The notes under the pieces were generated by a model. It was not told the origin of the DNA, did no database searches, and saw only the letters and a program-made list of their open reading frames with translations. Of a stretch of 7,816 nt of DNA, positions 6,483-7,816 are shown piece by piece. The translations under genes and the position numbers were made by a program. This stretch comes from Patescibacteria group bacterium (GTDB taxonomy: Bacteria; Patescibacteriota; UBA1384; XYA2-FULL-43-10; 1-14-0-10-43-13): the NCBI GenBank assembly GCA_022705465.1, contig JAKJEK010000038.1, positions 1 to 7,816 of the forward strand, read 5' to 3'. Numbering within the stretch: the first letter of the stretch is position 1; each line of letters begins with the position of its first letter.

Positions 6483-6992
6483 CTACAATTCCCGCAGCCT
6501 GTGATCGATTAGCTCCATATGGTATTCAATATCCCATGGATATTGAACGGCAGTCACCGGCAGGTAGCTCGGTGCCCCGACCACGCCGGAAAAGTAGTGA
6601 GCACCGCGCACCGGACCGCGATACCGCTCAGCCATCTCATAAAGCTCCCAGCAGGCCCGGCATTCCCGGAGATGCTCGCTGATCCGCAGCCCGTGATAGC
6701 TTAAGTCTGGCCCGATCTTGTGCTGAATGATCATACCGTTTCGCATTCGAGGCTTACCGATACAACCTTCCACACACCGAAGGCCAAATTCCTCCTCCTT
6801 CGCTTCGCTGTCGCGCTGGAAGGCGTGAATCGCCGACGCAACATGCCGGTCGTAGAAACACGGTTTGCACTCCAGGGAGTGTAAAACCAGACGATAGAAG
6901 TTCTCGCCATCCATACGCCCAAGTTCTGCGTAGGTGGTAACGATGCCACCATTGCTGCTGTCGCCCACACAGCCGGACACTACCTCAAGCAT
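6483..6992 (-). CDS. Soluble protein with two zf-HC2-like H-x3-C-x2-C motifs
   Basis: 169 residues from ATG 6992, chosen because AAGGAGG lies five bases upstream (6998-7004) and the promoter is just beyond. A longer frame from TTG 7055 would begin inside the -35 box. Two similar zinc-ligand motifs are present: H38-SLE-C42-KP-C45 and H107-LRE-C111-RA-C114. Each begins a stretch that can form an amphipathic helix (CFYDRHVASAIHAF and CWELYEMAERY). C73 and C77 lie between them (CVEGC). HLxxCxxC is typical of the zf-HC2/ZAS zinc motif of anti-sigma factors, which trap ECF sigma factors. Those proteins are usually membrane-bound, whereas this one has no membrane segment. No sigma factor gene is visible nearby. 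GC-rich compared with the flanking surface and polymerase genes, single-gene transcript. A cytoplasmic metal- or redox-responsive regulator or binding protein is plausible but inferred from the motifs only. An unrelated zinc-binding protein is the main alternative. Confidence 0.8.
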   Translation of the reverse strand: MLEVVSGCVGDSSNGGIVTTYAELGRMDGENFYRLVLHSLECKPCFYDRHVASAIHAFQRDSEAKEEEFGLRCVEGCIGKPRMRNGMIIQHKIGPDLSYHGLRISEHLRECRACWELYEMAERYRGPVRGAHYFSGVVGAPSYLPVTAVQYPWDIEYHMELIDHRLREL

Positions 6993-7025
6993 TTTGGCCT
7001 CCTTCTTCACACCAGAACTTAGATA

Positions 7026-7055
7026 TATATAACACAACTTTTTTACCAATGCCAA
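7026..7055 (-). promoter_or_regulatory. Promoter of the zinc-motif gene
   Basis: TTGGCA (7050-7055, five of six of the -35 consensus) is followed after 18 bases by TATATA (7026-7031). Shifted by one base, TTATAT gives a 17-base spacer. Transcription would begin near 7019, about 25 bases before the ATG at 6992, and the strong Shine-Dalgarno lies inside that leader. Confidence 0.6.
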
Positions 7056-7057
7056 GA

Positions 7058-7077
7058 CGATCTTTCCAGAAATATCG
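7058..7077. promoter_or_regulatory. Operator-like imperfect 20-bp palindrome upstream of the -35
   Basis: The half-sites CGATCTTTCC and AGAAATATCG are complementary at eight of ten positions (mismatches at 7062/7073 and at the centre, 7067/7068), with a TTTC-N2-GAAA core. It ends two bases from the -35 box of the zinc-motif gene, a typical position for an activator or a repressor dimer. The bound protein is unknown. The neighbouring MerR-type factor would normally bind between -35 and -10 instead. Confidence 0.45.
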
Positions 7078-7121
7078 CAAAAATTTACCTACCGTATACT
7101 TAATTCAACCATCCAACCCAA

Positions 7122-7151
7122 AAAGAAAAAGGGCCTAAGCCCTTTTTCTTT
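7122..7151 (-). terminator. Strong intrinsic terminator after the MerR-type gene
   Basis: A perfect 13-bp stem (aaagaaaaagggc 7122-7134 with gccctttttcttt 7139-7151) has a 4-base loop and T-rich ends on both strands. It lies 10 bases beyond the TAG stop of the regulator gene. It probably works in both directions, although no plus-strand gene enters from the left. Confidence 0.9.
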
Positions 7152-7160
7152 CACGCAAAT

Positions 7161-7816
7161 CTATTTCTTTGCAATTGGCACCTGAATTTCCGTGAGCCAA
7201 TCAGCCGGATCCTCCTTATTCCATATACCATCGATATATGACTCCCGAGGATTGTCAACAATCCTGTACCCATTTCCCTCTATCCAGCTAAATACTGCCT
7301 CATAGGATTTCCCGATCGTTGAATAAGGACCCTTGTGTAAAATACAGGCTGCTGTAGGAAATGCCTTAATCAGTTTATAGCTAACCCCGTCAGCGCTTGG
7401 CAGCCTCTCCTCAACCGCCTGACAAATTTCCACATCAATATCTTTCTCTCGATATTCTCCGTCGTGGTAAATCGTAAAACAATACTCTGGCACGGCACAC
7501 CTTGCTCCGTGTTTTGCCATTAACTTACCCATCTTGGGATAAAAATTATTAAATTCTTCGTAATTCGGAATCACTTCTCTCATTGAAGCCACAATTACCT
7601 CTGGCAACTCTTTCAATATTACATTGCTTTCCATCTTTCTCTCCAACTTTATATTATTTAGATATGCATCAATCCGTCGTGCTTTTTGTTTTTCTTCATC
7701 GGCCAGCCGCTCAATTTCCTTTTTCTTATCAGCCAAAAATTTAACCAACTCCTCCTCGCTGAGATCCTTTAAAATAACTTTTTTAATCTCATCTATGGAA
7801 AAACCAATCTGTTTAA
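7161..7816 (-). CDS. MerR-family transcriptional regulator with GyrI-like effector domain, N-terminus beyond the right edge
   Basis: The frame stays open to the window edge, giving 217 visible residues, so the start lies outside. A TTG at 7748 is internal, since the coding sequence upstream of it is clearly conserved in style. The first residues, KQIGFSIDEIKKVILKD, match the second half of a MerR winged-helix domain (the lGfSLdEIk motif). Then comes the long dimerisation coiled coil (about 25-62, KKKEIERLADEEKQKARRI). Residues about 115-215 form a GyrI-like/BmrR-type ligand-binding domain: LIKAFPTAACILHKGPYSTIG, then a Trp-rich core and PRESYIDG, whose glutamate sits where BmrR-like proteins place the acidic residue that contacts cationic ligands. 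Such proteins switch a promoter on by untwisting its 19-bp spacer when a drug or small molecule binds. The target gene is not visible. Ends at a strong terminator. Confidence 0.88.
   Translation of the reverse strand, partial: KQIGFSIDEIKKVILKDLSEEELVKFLADKKKEIERLADEEKQKARRIDAYLNNIKLERKMESNVILKELPEVIVASMREVIPNYEEFNNFYPKMGKLMAKHGARCAVPEYCFTIYHDGEYREKDIDVEICQAVEERLPSADGVSYKLIKAFPTAACILHKGPYSTIGKSYEAVFSWIEGNGYRIVDNPRESYIDGIWNKEDPADWLTEIQVPIAKK

Noticed and set aside
6483..7055. Longer zinc-motif protein starting at TTG 7055
   Set aside because: That TTG is part of the probable -35 box and lacks a ribosome site, whereas ATG 6992 has a strong one.
7161..7748. Complete 195-residue regulator starting at TTG 7748
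   Set aside because: The upstream codons to the window edge continue a typical MerR DNA-binding domain in frame, so the gene is truncated by the window and the TTG is internal.
1..7816. Alternative genetic code with TGA read as Gly or Trp, suggested by all six visible stops being TAA or TAG
   Set aside because: There is no in-frame TGA in any of the genes, although the surface protein has dozens of Gly and several Trp codons. Six stops without TGA can easily be chance or bias.

Overview
All credible genes in this window lie on the minus strand, so the biological order runs from the right edge to the left. The DNA is moderately AT-rich with short intergenic gaps. It encodes a Y-family polymerase, a MerR-type regulator, several secreted or surface proteins and two small orphan genes. 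There are no rRNA, tRNA, transposase, integrase or phage structural genes. Very large glycine-rich surface proteins with a single N-terminal membrane anchor, together with small unrecognised genes, would fit a Patescibacteria/CPR-type or other poorly characterised uncultured bacterium. That placement is an inference from protein style only. The standard genetic code fits: there is no in-frame TGA across roughly 2,000 codons, including very glycine-rich ones.

Right part (7161-7816): a MerR-family transcription factor with a GyrI-like effector-binding domain, its N-terminal DNA-binding half cut off by the window edge, ending at a strong hairpin terminator (7122-7151). Middle part (5727-6992): two visibly more GC-rich, separately transcribed orphan genes. 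Each has a good sigma70-like promoter, a strong Shine-Dalgarno site and a hairpin downstream. One encodes a soluble protein with a duplicated H-x3-C-x2-C motif resembling zinc-binding anti-sigma (zf-HC2-like) motifs. The other is unrecognised. Both promoters carry palindromes placed where regulators usually bind.

Central-left part (3525-5565): a small secreted coiled-coil protein, for which a GTG start fits better than the longer ATG frame, and then a Y-family translesion DNA polymerase with a UmuC-like C-terminal tail and clamp-binding motif. Between the polymerase and the next gene is a 299-base gap (3226-3524) with a two-copy 21-bp tandem repeat inside what looks like a dispersed palindromic intergenic repeat.

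Left part (1-3225): a probable two-gene surface operon. An 879-residue membrane-anchored protein with a glycine-rich probable beta-helix region and a C-terminal DUF11-like beta-sandwich is followed after 10 bases by a second secreted protein that runs off the left edge.

I see no clear defence, CRISPR or mobile system. The most unusual items are the duplicated-zinc-motif protein with its operator-like palindrome, the unrecognised gene next to it, and the surface operon.
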